Shown here piece by piece: positions 25,568 through 37,244 of a stretch of DNA of 64,000 nucleotides. A model generated the notes under the pieces. It was not told the origin of the DNA. It did not search any database and saw nothing but the letters and a program-made list of their open reading frames with translations. A program made the position numbers and the translations under genes. This DNA comes from Clonostachys chloroleuca. Its lineage: Eukaryota > Ascomycota > Sordariomycetes > Hypocreales > Bionectriaceae. Within the stretch, counting starts at the first letter, position 1, and every line of letters starts with the position of its first letter. Location of the stretch: the NCBI GenBank assembly GCA_037952775.1, contig JBANAY010000001.1, forward strand, positions 2,852,001-2,916,000. Reading direction: 5' to 3'.

Positions 25568-26833
25568 ATGCTGGAGTACTTCACAATTAAGAAGATCAAG
25601 AAGGTCAGGGATGAGAAGAAGGCCCAACACGGTCAAGAGAGTGGCCCAGGTGGGGCCGGCAAGCAGAAGGAATCCCATGCTCCGGACGCATCTGGGAGCT
25701 CTCACTCCCAACCAGCTCCCGGGGACCCGATTCTTGACCGTTCCGACGAAGCATTCCTGCGAAGCTTATTGTCTGACGATGGGTCCGAAGATGGTCCTGC
25801 GCCCCCTCTGCCACCTCGGATTCCCGTCCCCGAGATTGACTGGCCATCGGATGACGCATCGTCAATGAACAGGGACAGGGCAAGCCAGGACGGCCAGAAT
25901 GGCAAGGCAGGCAGCGACGGCAAGGGGAAAGCCATTGAGGAGGAAAAGAAACCCAATCGCCTATCCCGCCTGTTCTCCAAGAGATCAAAGCACGGTTCCC
26001 ATCTGAAGCCTGAGGATGCCGCATCATTGTCAGAAGGGGAGCTGCAGAAGGAGAAGAATGACCTGAACAATGTTCTCGACCGCCTGAACCTGTCAGCGAA
26101 GAACAACAAGGTCATCAACCTCTCCAACGACTCCGAGGAGCTCCTGGCCAAATTCACACAGGTCTTCAAGGATCTCGCGAATGGCGTGCCAACTGCCTAC
26201 GATGACCTCGTCAAGCTTTTCACCGACCGGGACGGCACCATCTCAAAGTGCTTCGAGAAACTGCCCTCCGGGCTCCAGAAGCTTGTGATGCAGTTGCCCG
26301 AAAAAGTCACAGGCAGCATTGCGCCAGAGATCCTGGCCGCAGCGGCCAAGAGCCAAGGGCTTGATGCTTCCATGGAAGGCGGTGTCAAGGCGGCCGCACA
26401 GAACCTCTTCGTGCCAAAGAACCTCTTGGAACTTGTCACGAAGCCAGGTGCCCTAGTCAGCATGCTTAGGGCGATCGTATCAACCTTGCAGGCGCGCTGG
26501 CCGGCCTTTATTGGCGTCAACGTGATTTGGAGTGTCGCCTTGTTTTGTAAGTTCCCTTCTTTGGATTCTTATGCTTTGAGTGAAGCTAACAGCATGGCAG
26601 TACTGATGTTCGTTCTGTGGTATTGCTACAAGCGTGGCAAGGAAGTCCGCCTGGAGAAGGAGAAGGAGGCCCAGGCAGTAGTTGATGGTGCAGATCGTAT
26701 CGAGGAGCTCCCGGACGACCCCCAGCTTCCAGCACCAGCCACTGGAACCCAGTCTCTGGCCGCAAACTCCGCAACCGGGTCAGGCACCAGAACAACTGAA
26801 ACGTCGCGGCCAAATGGCTCATCCCACACCTAG
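25568..26833 (+). CDS. Uncharacterised membrane protein with C-terminal transmembrane segment
   Basis: Exons 25568-26546 and 26601-26833 join in phase 1 across a 54-nt intron, giving 403 residues. The N-terminus is charged (FTIKKIKKVRDEKK), followed by a Ser/Gly/Pro/Asp-rich disordered region. A helical region comes next (KNDLNNVLDRL, FTQVFKDLANGVPTAYDDL, LQKLVMQLPEKV). The splice creates one hydrophobic helix, VIWSVALFLLMFVLWYCY, followed by KRGKEVR. That suggests a single membrane anchor with a basic cytosolic flank and a low-complexity tail. I do not recognise the family and assign no function. Confidence 0.7.
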   Translation: MLEYFTIKKIKKVRDEKKAQHGQESGPGGAGKQKESHAPDASGSSHSQPAPGDPILDRSDEAFLRSLLSDDGSEDGPAPPLPPRIPVPEIDWPSDDASSMNRDRASQDGQNGKAGSDGKGKAIEEEKKPNRLSRLFSKRSKHGSHLKPEDAASLSEGELQKEKNDLNNVLDRLNLSAKNNKVINLSNDSEELLAKFTQVFKDLANGVPTAYDDLVKLFTDRDGTISKCFEKLPSGLQKLVMQLPEKVTGSIAPEILAAAAKSQGLDASMEGGVKAAAQNLFVPKNLLELVTKPGALVSMLRAIVSTLQARWPAFIGVNVIWSVALFCKFPSLDSYALSEANSMAVLMFVLWYCYKRGKEVRLEKEKEAQAVVDGADRIEELPDDPQLPAPATGTQSLAANSATGSGTRTTETSRPNGSSHT

Positions 26834-27168
26834 GTGGGGATGCAAAATGACAGTGAGGCTCATGCCTTCAAGTATTGATGAAAGTTACGTATTGATGAGG
26901 GTCATGTTGAAATAATGTCTGATATCTAGCATACCCTTCCCCTCTTCCCGTTCTTGAACTACGGTCCTGAGGGGCCTTTGGGTTGCTATTTTCTCCAATG
27001 TTATGACCAATCAAAGAAATTTCTGGTTTGTCTCGGAGTCTGGCAGATAGTGTTTATAGAATTGAGTGTTTGTCTTCGGATGAAAAACTACTGGAATTAG
27101 TTTGATATTATTTTGCTCCTTCTTCTCTTAGGGGTATCTTGAGCTCGACCGAGGTCTAGTCTTCTATC
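26834..27168. other. Convergent intergenic region
   Basis: About 335 nt between convergent stop codons. It is T-rich in places and should hold both 3' untranslated regions; nothing else was seen. Confidence 0.5.
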
Positions 27169-28897
27169 TTAATCTTCTTGAACCAATTCCTTAATCTCGG
27201 TTCCTCGGCCCCGCTTAGTTTTGTAGTTCCTTTCGTCATCCGAAGAACTGTCTGGAGAATCCAGAATGTCCTGCATCCACACATCCACCTCATCGATAAT
27301 GTCGAACACAACGTCTTCCGCAATCTGGTCCCGGTACCGCTCAGAAACCGCATGCGTTGTTTCAACTCGTGTAGGGGTAGGGGCGGCGGCGACCGCATTC
27401 TCTGTGCTTGGGGGTGGATAGTCTGGTGGAGGGTACCAGAAATCAGGTCCGAAGTTGACCTCGGCCGCACCACCTCTGAAGATGCTTACGGCTGGGTAGT
27501 ATCCCAGCATGCCATCATCAAATCCTTCTCTTGCGCCGACCTGGGGCATCAAAGGCTTTGAAGCTGGTGGTAGGAACCCGAGCAGATCTTCGAATGGAGT
27601 ACCCATCAGTACGCCATTCTTGTAAATTTTGATTGAGGAATTTGGAAGTGTGCGTAGAGCTGGCGTCCTATGGAGAGGGTTTGGTGGCTCAGATGTTGAC
27701 GAACCAGACCCGACTGGGGAGGGGTTCATGAGATCTTCGAGCTCCTTGGTTGAGTGGTACTCGATCTTTTCGAAGTATGTATGTGCCTTGAATCGAATTG
27801 GAACTCGGTCTCGGACGATATTCGCTGCTTCAGCGGTTATAGGCATATCCTGGGCCTCCTCGATAAGATCAATCGCAGGATTATATGTACCAGCCATAAC
27901 CTTCCGATGGAGTCTCTCAGATGGCAAACGTATCTCAAGCCCGATGACGTCGCCTTCCTGTATGGTTTCGCCAGGAGGGAAGAAGGGCTTGGGCCGCGAC
28001 ATGAACACCTTTTCCCCCGCGACATCACGGATGCCGTAGCTATAGGCATCGAACCCCACGGGGGCATCGAGAGACGCTTCTCGTCGGGCCCAGCCCATCC
28101 GAACATGTCGCCCACCTTCCGGCTTTGAGCCGTCACCATTCGTCTTGCGGATTCCCTGCGTAATCTTGCACTCCCAGTACGACCTTCCTTCTCGAACCGC
28201 TACATTCCCTCGTGCCATGCGGAAGCCTTTGTCTGTCGTGACGTGTCGCGCCGATTTATCGAAAAAGACGTGACCAGCAGCATCTTCATAGCTCATACGA
28301 GGCCCAAACGGTTCAACTTCAGTCTGGCGATAGTATACCGTCGACGGGAACAGAGGATCTGCAATGCAATGGGTGTAACGGAAATTCTTTTTGTTGAAGA
28401 CACTTTGGTCGGTCAGTAATCGCGCACGTCCACCGGAACTCCGAGAAGACAGTTTTGGATCTGGCTTACTGGTCTGCAGTTTCAAAAAACTGTATAGTCT
28501 CGCCATTGGAAGTTTCGACTTCATGATGGTAGGCCAACACGCGCGGACGAGGCGCTTCAAAGTCGGATGTCTTGGGCGGCGCAAGTTTGTACCGAAGGGG
28601 GCCTCCTTCGGCGTGCTTCTGTTCCTTGGGACGTTTGGGATCCGGCGTCGCACGGTCTCCATCTCCGCCCTTGGCTTCTCGCTTCTTGAGAGTGTCTTTC
28701 TTCGCTCTGACCGACTTGGCGCGACTCGACGGCGGCGCGTCGTCGGTCAAATGAGATTCGGTGGGGTTCACATCGGGATTGAGGGGTGAGGGCACAGCAG
28801 GACTGTGGCCTTCATCGAGAAGCCGCTTCTGGGGAACTGAGGAGAGTGAGGTGGTCGGAGTAGGCTCACGCTTGGGACTCTCAGATCCAGTCGTCAT
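27169..28897 (-). CDS. BRE2: COMPASS subunit Bre2/Ash2L (SPRY domain)
   Basis: Exon 1 (28470-28897) and exon 2 (27169-28402) join in phase 2 across a 67-nt intron with a CTGAC branch, giving 553 residues. The first 110 residues are Lys/Glu/Pro-rich and disordered. After the splice the reading HVFNKKNFRYTHCIADP enters a SPRY-type region: SYEDAAGHVFFDKSA, GRSYWECKIT, HVRMGWARREA, DAYSYGIRD and GDVIGLEIRLP. The split SPRY with an insertion is characteristic of Bre2/Ash2L. This protein supports Set1-dependent H3K4 methylation in COMPASS. The C-terminal acidic tail resembles the Sdc1/Dpy30-contacting end of the family, but I could not align it. Confidence 0.87.
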
Positions 28898-29992
28898 GTT
28901 GGAAAGCACCAGAGCGTTGGGTCGCGATGTTGTCGGCAATCGCTGAAATGTGAACCAGGCACATACGCGATTGCTTAGGTAAGTGGTTCTAGATCTGGCA
29001 CGCAATCTGACTAGTGCATATCCACACCCAACCGGGTGACATATTGCCACACCCTAGCAAAGCCGCGATGTCTAGGTGGAGTATTTGCAATAGCATCGAC
29101 AGAGACTAGAGGAGTGTGTCCAATCGGAGACTTGCGAAAAGTAATCATTGCCATTTCATGTTGACCGCTCATTGGTTGCGCCTTGCGTCGGTTTCCGAGT
29201 TGCTGCGACTGTGACACTTCTCTGCTCCTGTTGGGATGGTGAACACTTGAATCCGCGATCCCGGACGCAGCTAAAGTGTGATTGGATTTTTTAGAAGTTG
29301 GAGGCAGCCAAGGAATATTCTGGCCATTGCATTGGGCTGAGCCGTTTCGCCCTGGGTTGCAACACATTGGCTTATCTGCAGGGCTGGATGATCCCAGTCT
29401 TTCCCCTCTCCCTTTCGTAAGTGTGTACATTTCGTTAGGCACATAAGACCTGCTGCGTGGCGTTGACTTGGCTTTGGGTACCTGGATGCTACATACCAAA
29501 ACGAAGGACTTCTCTTGATCGGATGTGGCGATCGGAGTAGATCTACAACTTTTGGATGCACCCCAGGGTCGTTACGCCATTGCCTTGTTTCGAAGTCAGC
29601 TGACAATTCAAGAACCAGACGGTGTCCGATATCTCCTTCCACGTGTTTTGCGACCACGAGGCCGGCTCCTAGGGTTTAATTACGACCACCCAAACTAACA
29701 TTGTTCAACCCGGTATCTGTCAATCCCCGCCGACTTGGATAACTGCTCGGACCGAGTGCGCCAGGCTCGCTAGCTGGCTGTGCAGGTTAATGTCCTCCCT
29801 ACTGCCCGGAACTCTGTCTGCCGCTGTCTGCGCCACTACTCCGGGAAACCTTGCCTCCAACATCGCAAACTCTTTCTCAAACACCCTGCATCTAAGCCGA
29901 CCCGCCATGGGCGACAACAATCCTCACTCGAGGAACCCCTGAACCAACATCGAGAGCCAGGGGCTATCCGGACTGCTCTGCCATCTCGCCCG
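28898..29992. other. Divergent intergenic region bre2 / sreA
   Basis: This 1.1-kb region contains the promoters and leaders of two divergent genes. The minus-strand frames at 29011-29657 show no family-like sequence. A short upstream ORF lies at its right end in the leader of the GATA factor. Confidence 0.5.
29907..29942 (+). promoter_or_regulatory. Candidate 11-codon upstream ORF in the sreA leader
   Basis: The ATG at 29907 sits in a favourable context (CCCGCCATGG) and opens an 11-codon frame that stops at 29942, about 50 nt before the proposed start codon at 29993. If the transcript starts upstream of it, this could act as a translational control element. The transcription start is unknown, so this remains a candidate. 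Confidence 0.4.
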
Positions 29993-31687
29993 ATGTCGTC
30001 AACCCCGACGGCTCATTTCGTGGGCGGCCCCTCCGATCGTACGAACCAAACGAAATCTACCAGCGTCTCGCCTTCGTCTCAAGACGTTTCGATGCTTGAT
30101 GTCTCCTCGTACCAGTCGCATAGCCCGAATACACCGTCTGCAACCCTTGCCCCCAAAGCAAGCCCTCCCGCCGTGCCCAGCTCTCATGGCGGTCAAGTCT
30201 GCAGGTCAGTTCCCGATATTTTGAAATTGGATCAAGACTCTCAGCTCACGTATTCAATAGCAATTGTGGAACCACACGGACGCCTCTTTGGAGAAGATCC
30301 CCCCAGGGCGCAACGATCTGTAATGCCTGTGGCTTATACTTGAAGGCACGGAATGCCGCCCGTCCCACTGGATTGAAGAAGCCACCAAGCGTCATACAAG
30401 AATCGACCCCTCGACCGTCATCGCAGCCTACATCTATTGCCCCTGCACCGAAGGCAGGTCAGGGCGTGCCCGGTGCCACCTACGTGGCAGCCGAACAGAC
30501 TCCAACTGGGACATGCCCCGGTGGCGGCCGTTGTAATGGAACTGGGGGAGCCGAAGGCTGCCATGGCTGCCCCGCGCCTTCAACAACAGATTATCCAAGA
30601 GCGCTAATCTGACCGTCAAACAAAGATCCGGGGGCTGTGGAGGACGTGACCAGGGTGCTTCAAACACTCCGCAACCGATTGATGTGAATGCTTTACAGAC
30701 CCAGTCACAAGCACAGTCACAGGGCCAGTCGCAAAACCAGGCCCAAAATCCTGACACCACTGTTGTCATTGCCTGCCAGAATTGTGGTACCACTGTGACA
30801 CCCTTATGGAGGCGAGACGAAGGCGGGCACACAATCTGCAATGCTTGTGGTTAGTATCTTGAATGTTGTTCGTTTTTGACTTGGTTAACCCTTAGGCAGG
30901 CCTCTACTATAAACTACATGGCGTACATCGTCCCGTTACAATGAAGAAAGCTACCATTAAACGCAGAAAGAGGGTTATTCCAGCAAGCCAGGATGAGGAG
31001 ATGGACGATATGACGGAGTCGAGTGACGGTCATCGTTTCGAGAAGACACCCGAACGAGGTACAATTAATGACGATGGCTCCATCAATCTCGGAATGCGTA
31101 GACCTGCTAGTCTGCCTGTGGCTATTGAACCTCGACCCGCTATTCATTCGAGCCGGCAGCCGTCTCCTATGTCGACTGCTTCGGATCTGGCTTCATATCA
31201 CCAACAATCACTCCGCCCCCGGCAATCTCCCCAAATATTCAATGACGATAACCGGCTACCGCCACTGGCATCAATGCATACTGTTGTTGATAGGCGAGCC
31301 TCGGTATCGCCGGCATCCTTTCTACCCTCAGCGAGGAAACGTTCCTTTTCATCTGCGGAGGTGGAAACTAACTACCAGGATGATGGAGAGGTGGACAATC
31401 CGAAACGACTCTCTTCTATCAAATCGATTTTGAATCCCGGACCCGGCCACGATGACCGAAATGACTACTCGTTGCCCCCGCTCCGATCGCCTGGACCGAA
31501 GCTTACTCCGCAGCCTAGCCCCAGCATGTTTTCGACAAGAGATGGTACTCCAACACGTTCAGATATTCATGACGAGATTGAAAAATCTAAAGGTGACCGC
31601 CGAGCAGCTTTGCAACGAGAAGCCGAACAAATGCGAGAGATGTTAGCGGCCAAAGAGCGTGAGCTAATGGCCTTGGGACATGAATGA
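29993..31687 (+). CDS. sreA: SreA/SRE-type GATA siderophore repressor, with apparent frame break
   Basis: Exons 29993-30204, 30261-30849 and 30900-31687. Two GATA fingers are clear: [18 protein letters not shown]...CNACG and [18 protein letters not shown]...CNACG. Between them lies a cysteine-rich region starting [16 protein letters not shown]. Two fingers flanking this region define the SRE/SreA/Urbs1 family, which represses siderophore synthesis and iron uptake when iron is plentiful. The C-terminus ends in a Glu/Lys/Arg-rich coiled coil. The frame breaks at 30570-30578, right after the cysteine-rich block; downstream codons (FNNRLSKSA) lie in another frame. As written, the first frame stops at 30612. 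Without the break the product would be about 529 residues, normal for the family. Confidence 0.85.
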
Positions 31688-33556
31688 TGGAATTACAAAA
31701 GAACGGGAAGTCAATGATCTTATGGCGACTTTAATCACGACCTATGACCCTTTGGGTTGAGTAAGGAGTTTTCTGGGCTAGAATTTCTTTCATCTGGAGT
31801 ATATCGAGGACCGGCGAACAACGGCGCAAACATTACACGGATTTGATATCTTGCTTACTCTGGTTGTTGTCAGTTTTAGCTGGCCTTAACTTCACGACGT
31901 AAAAGTCACGGGCCGAGATAAAAGTCTTCGGGGTCCTCTCCTCCTTTCTTTTTCTTTAGCTTACTTGTCTTTGTTACATTTTATTTCTTTCATGTATGGC
32001 GTCGATGGGTTACTGACACCCCCCAAGAGATCTGGTTCTGATGAGTGGCTTGCATTATGGGTTTGGGAACTTGATGTGTTATGAGTATGTTCTACCGGGT
32101 AATGATATTTTAGATCACTGCTTGGTGTAGAGACCAGCAGCTTGACATGAATCAACAAAATATATTTGTTCGACGCTGTTGCTCATTTAACTTTGCTTTC
32201 ATATGTATTCAGAGTGTCTCTATGCTGGGACTGGCATTTTAGTAGATATGTACTAGAGACAAAAAAGAGTGGAACCATCAACTGAAAAATTAGTCAATAA
32301 TTGATGTAGAAGAAAAGAAGAAGAAAAAAGACACATTCTAAATTTTGGGTAGAGCTGGCTTGAATCACGGTTCGGTTCTCCTTTAAACAAGGCGCATAAT
32401 ATGGCAAGTCAGCGGGCTTGTTAACAAAGGTGGCTGAAGTGGTGCGAAAAGGCTTAGCCTCAATGCAGAATTCGAGAAACTTCTCGCTGGTTCAGGGTCA
32501 GCCACACTTCACTTCCCAGCCTCGGCTGGAACTGCCGAATAGATGGAAGTCTAATTGGCGAGAGGGGCATAGGGTGTTGGGATTTTCAATGCATGCATAC
32601 TACTCTGACTCCTCTTTGATGCTGGGGGGATGATGATAATCAGAATGATAATCATGAACTGGAGAGAGTGAGACGAGCGGCATGGCGGTGAAGGGACAAG
32701 AGGGGATCAGCCTGGAAGGATGCCCAGGTCGGCGTATTTGTACTACCTCCGAGGTGGGAGAACCGTGGACGCACTGCCGGTTTTCGGTGGGCGGGTCTCG
32801 TGCGACCAAAAGATGGTGTCGGAGTCGCAGTTGTAGCGTCACTCCACCGTAAAGGAAACGATCAATTGTGGGCCGGCAGGCAGACACGACGGTACTTCTG
32901 CTAGGCCACCGGCTTAGCGTTTTGCATAGCACCAGAGGCTACTTGCATGTACATGACATCCCACGCCCTTTGGCAATATTTGTGGGTCATGGCAGAAAGG
33001 AACAAGAGTGGAGGTGGTCAGCCGCAAACACTGTGCCCCTCACCAGATCTCGCCACGGAACACAGTACTGATAATACTGTATTGGCATGCGGGCTGTCGT
33101 CCGCAGGGCGTAGACATGGGTGGGCCCAAGAGTCAGCGCTGATGACTGGAAAACGGCCTGGTGCAAACCGTCGCCGGCTGCGCAATGGAGATCTGGGTCG
33201 CACTTGGACAGAGAATCAAGAGAAGACAGATTTTCCGGCCTGGAGAACAAAACTCTCAGGCTGTCCCCTGAGGCTAGCGTTCTTGTGACTCCCATTTCTT
33301 CTTGATTATCTTCTGGGTCAATCAAGCAAGTGAGTGGGTGCTCTATAACCTCAATCATACACAGTCACGCGGGCCCCGGTACACGGAGCCTTTTCGATTA
33401 AAGGTGTGGTTAATAGGACCCGTCGACACACTTGTCGGTTCTTAAAGGGGTGCTTTACAGTTGTCAATGTCCTCTGCGCCTTTCAATTGACCTCTGGATG
33501 CCCGCACGCCCTTGAGACCCGTTTCGGTCACTACTCCCCCGTGCTCTTGTACCATC
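31688..33556. other. 1.9-kb intergenic region
   Basis: Contains the sreA 3' end and the long upstream region of the homeobox gene. Short ORFs overlap on both strands near 32900-33350 without recognisable sequence. Long upstream regions are common for developmental regulators, but no specific site was identified. Confidence 0.45.
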
Positions 33557-36500
33557 ATGGCTACCATGGATGACATGGACAAGTTTGTCAACTGGGACAA
33601 CCCTGAGCTGGTCATGGAAGACGATCATCAGTTCGCCCTTCAGGACGTTGACGCCGCCTTTGCTGGGATGGATACCGACCTCGTCTTTGAGAACATCAAT
33701 GAGGATGACTTCAGCTTCAACGCCCTTCAGCACTTCACTGACCAACACATGGCCGCCAATGGCATGGACATTCCAGCCCCTGTACCGGATGCCGTTCAAG
33801 AACCAACGGTTCATGCTTACTTCTGGGAGACGCCTGCCGTCCCCTGCTCCCAATGTTCTCTGGGAGGGTACTCTTGCAAGAAAATCAGAGAGGGTCGGTA
33901 CAAAGGCTACTGCACCAGCTGCGTAGCTCTAACCCTCGAGTGCAGCTTTGGGGGCGAAGTGCCTGCCAACCTGAACCCGAAATCTGTGTCGGTCCCAGCG
34001 GCTTCAATGACGGGCCTGGACAGCGACCTGAGTGCAATTCTAGACGGAACTGCCATGTACAATCGCGATACTACAGCGACAGTAGACCTTCTCAACATTA
34101 ACAATGCCGTGTCCGATGGACCTGTGCTCGTTGCGCCCAGGCCTCAAGCCCCCCAGCTAAAATCGGTGCCCGTTTCTCGAGGGAGTCGGTTCGCATTCTT
34201 AAAACCTGGTTGACGACCCATAACAGACACCCTTATCCTAGTGACGAGGAAAAAGAAATGCTGCAAAGGAACACAGGGTTGAGCAAAACCCAGATCACCA
34301 ATTGGTTGGCAAATGCTCGACGCCGTGGCAAAGTCCAACCTCCCCGGTCTACTTCACCACAGGTTGGTAACTGGTCATCTAGCGGCATTGGTTCCATCGA
34401 TATTCCAAAGCGACGTGGAACACCCGCATTGGAAACCATGAATCCCCTTCAGCGTTGGGAACACTCTCCCCCGAAAACGAACCGGCCTCAGTGACTGCCA
34501 TCGCACGGGCCGTGACGGCTTCATCGTCTGGGCTCTCGTCTGGACTAAACAGCCCCTTCAGTACCGTTAATTATACAGATGATGGATCTAGTCGGTCACT
34601 CTGCAACCAGTCTTCGGTTAGCAGTCTGGGGACCTCGCAATCTAGCAATGGCTCCCGGGGATCCGCCTACTCCTATGCATCCCGCAATTCATTTGGATCT
34701 GCCCGATTCAGCAATCATGGCCGTCGGCGACGTCGCCGAAGGCCCACGCCAAACCAGAGCCAAGAGGAAAGTGGCAAGGGAATCAAGTCTGCTCCTCGAA
34801 CCTTCCAGTGTACTTTCTGTACTGAGACGTTCCGGACTAAGCATGATTGGCAACGGCATGAAAAATCTCTTCATCTATCTCTTGAGCGGTGGGTGTGCGC
34901 TCCACATGGTTCACGAGCTGTGAACCCCGAAACTGGGCTCCTAAGCTGCGTATACTGCGGCATAGTTGATCCAGATGAATCGCACATCGAAAGCCACAAC
35001 CACTCAACGTGCCAGGAGAAGTCAGCGGCCGAGCGGACTTTTTACAGGAAAGATCACTTGAACCAGCATCTTCGTTTGGTCCATAATGTCAAGTTTGCAG
35101 AATGGTCTATGAAATCTTGGAAGGTTGCGGCTCCGGAGATCAGGTCACGCTGCGGGTTCTGCGGCATTGTGATGGACACTTGGACAATACGTGTTGATCA
35201 TTTGGCAGAGCATTTCAAGACAGGTTATTCTATGGCTGACTGGAAGGGAGACTGGGGTTTTGACAGCTCAGTGCTCGATATGGTCGAAAACTCTGTTCCT
35301 CCTTGTATGCGACCTTTACAATACCCCATAGATCAGCTGGACACTTCTAACACCTGAGAATATAGACCTGATTCATCATGAAAGGAATTCCCCCTTGCCT
35401 TACGTAGCAAGCCAGCCTTCGCCGCAATCACCTCGTAATGCCTACGAACTGATTAAACTCGAACTGGAATACTTCACCGCCAACTACTTGGAACAGAACG
35501 GAACCCACCCGACCGACGAGGAGCTCATGGTTGAAGGATGTCGTATTATTTACGCTAGCGAATTGTTGTCGCTTCAGGGAATCGCATCAGAGGTCTCCTG
35601 GCTTCGTGATGTCATCATGAAGATGGAGGAGCTGGCCCTCAAAGCTCGTTTCGGACCTCTTCGTGGTGCGACAGAAAACAGATTGGCTACACTCAAAATT
35701 AACGGCAAGGACAACCTGTTCGAGTTATGCCCCCTGGAATTCCAACTTCAAGAATTCGTCAGGGCCAAGCGTCTGCTGGGCCTAACTGCTATGGACTATG
35801 AGTTGCAGCAGGAGGCTTGCAGAATTGTTGGTCGAGTCGAGGAAGTGTCAGTCCATCCTTCAGACATCGTTGCAAACTGGTTGCTTCGCCTCATCCGATC
35901 TTCAACCCACTGGCTAGCTGATTTCCGACGCCGAGCACATCTGCCGAGAACTGAAGATGTGAAGAACGACACATGCCGATCGAACGACCCGACGGTCATC
36001 GATTCTACCATCCATAGTTATACAAGGTTGGAAAGCGAGCTACGTGACTTCCTTCGGGATCAGCGTGCTTTGGGGTTGGAACCCACGGATGAAGACCTCC
36101 AGCGACAAGCCCGTATCATTATATACGAATTCGACGACGGATGGAACCAAACCGCTGCGGACAATGCTTCGTGGTTGAGAGCTTTCAAGGAGCGTCATCT
36201 CCACGACTTGAGCCCCGCGGGGACGGAAACTTCCCCGGGACTCTCTCTGACGAAGACGCACCCATCGACCACCACGGATACCCCGATCACACTACATTCC
36301 CCGGATGCTGTGAGAGCTGCGCCCAAAGCTCTCGATGTGAATGGAAATCTTCTCAAGCTGACCCCGTTCTTCCTCAACGATGCAAACTGCTATCGTCGAT
36401 TGTCAAAGGAATTGGGACGGTGGGTCGCGGCTACTATGTCTCCCAATAATCCAAACCAGCACGTTCCTTCCGACGAGGAGTTGAGACACCAAGCTCGGTA

Positions 36501-37244
36501 CATTATCTATGAAAGGTAGGCTTGAATGATCATCCTAGACTGGCTAAACACGGTCGACTAACTTGATGCAGTGATGATCCTTGGAACCAAACAGCAGCAG
36601 ACAACGTCGAGTGGCTGCAACGGTTCAAGCGCGACTCTGGGATCATTCATGATGCTGGCCCAGGTCTCCCAGAGTGCTCTGCCTGGGCTGTCGAGCAGGG
36701 AGGCTCTGGGTTCGCCCCCCCCTACACATTCCCCAAGAGCCAGCTCGAGCCGTTCAGCGGCGATGTACAAATCAGTATGAGGGCTGGGACCAAACCGTTC
36801 TCTGCAGGCCAATCGGGCGCCAACGGTTTCCTGGAGAATCTTACATCAAGAGATCAGCGGCCTGCCGCCATCTTCTGTTCTCGCGAGCTGGAGCGGCGGC
36901 TGCTCGAGTTCACAAGGAAATCCGTTGTTGACACTGGCCGATTGCCTTCCGGGGACAGCCTGAGACGCTACGCCAGGGAGGTCATGAGGACTGACACCAC
37001 ACCAGTGGATGATCCGGTGCTTTTGGCGAAATTCCAGGAATGGATAGTGCAGAAATGCCCCGGTGTCGAGTTGGCGGAACCGGAGACAGAGACGTCGTGC
37101 CTGCCGAAGAATATGGATGTCAATATCTCGGATGAGGATCTGGAGTACATGCTCCAAGATATGGACTTTGATTTCGGCTCTGGGCAATATGACAGGGCGG
37201 TAGAGTCAGATGGCGGAGTGTCCCTGACGGGTTTCAACGACTAG
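33557..37244 (+). CDS. Homeobox/C2H2 zinc-finger transcription factor, with two apparent frame breaks
   Basis: The best model runs 33557-35304, 35366-36515 and 36572-37244, about 1190 residues if two one-base breaks are bridged. In order: an acidic N-terminus; a cysteine cluster CSQCSLGGYSC...CTSC; a TALE-like homeodomain near residues 205-259 with KTQITNWLANARRR; two or more C2H2-type fingers (CTFCTETFRTKHDWQRHEKSLH near 418; CGFCGIVMDTW); then repeated helical blocks (ELIKLELEYF, PTDEELMVEGCRIIY, LQRQARIIIYEFDDGWNQTAADN). The frame shifts near 34149-34154 and 34468-34472, both at C runs, while conserved sequence continues on each side. A weak intron 34082-34140 could explain the first break instead. 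The introns at 35305-35365 and 36516-36571 have good CTAAC branches. Confidence 0.8.

Noticed and set aside
35305..35365. Apparent third frameshift in the homeobox gene
   Set aside because: A 61-nt intron with donor GTATGC, a TTCTAAC branch and ATAG acceptor explains the frame change. It restores ENSVPPYLIHHERN, which fits the family.
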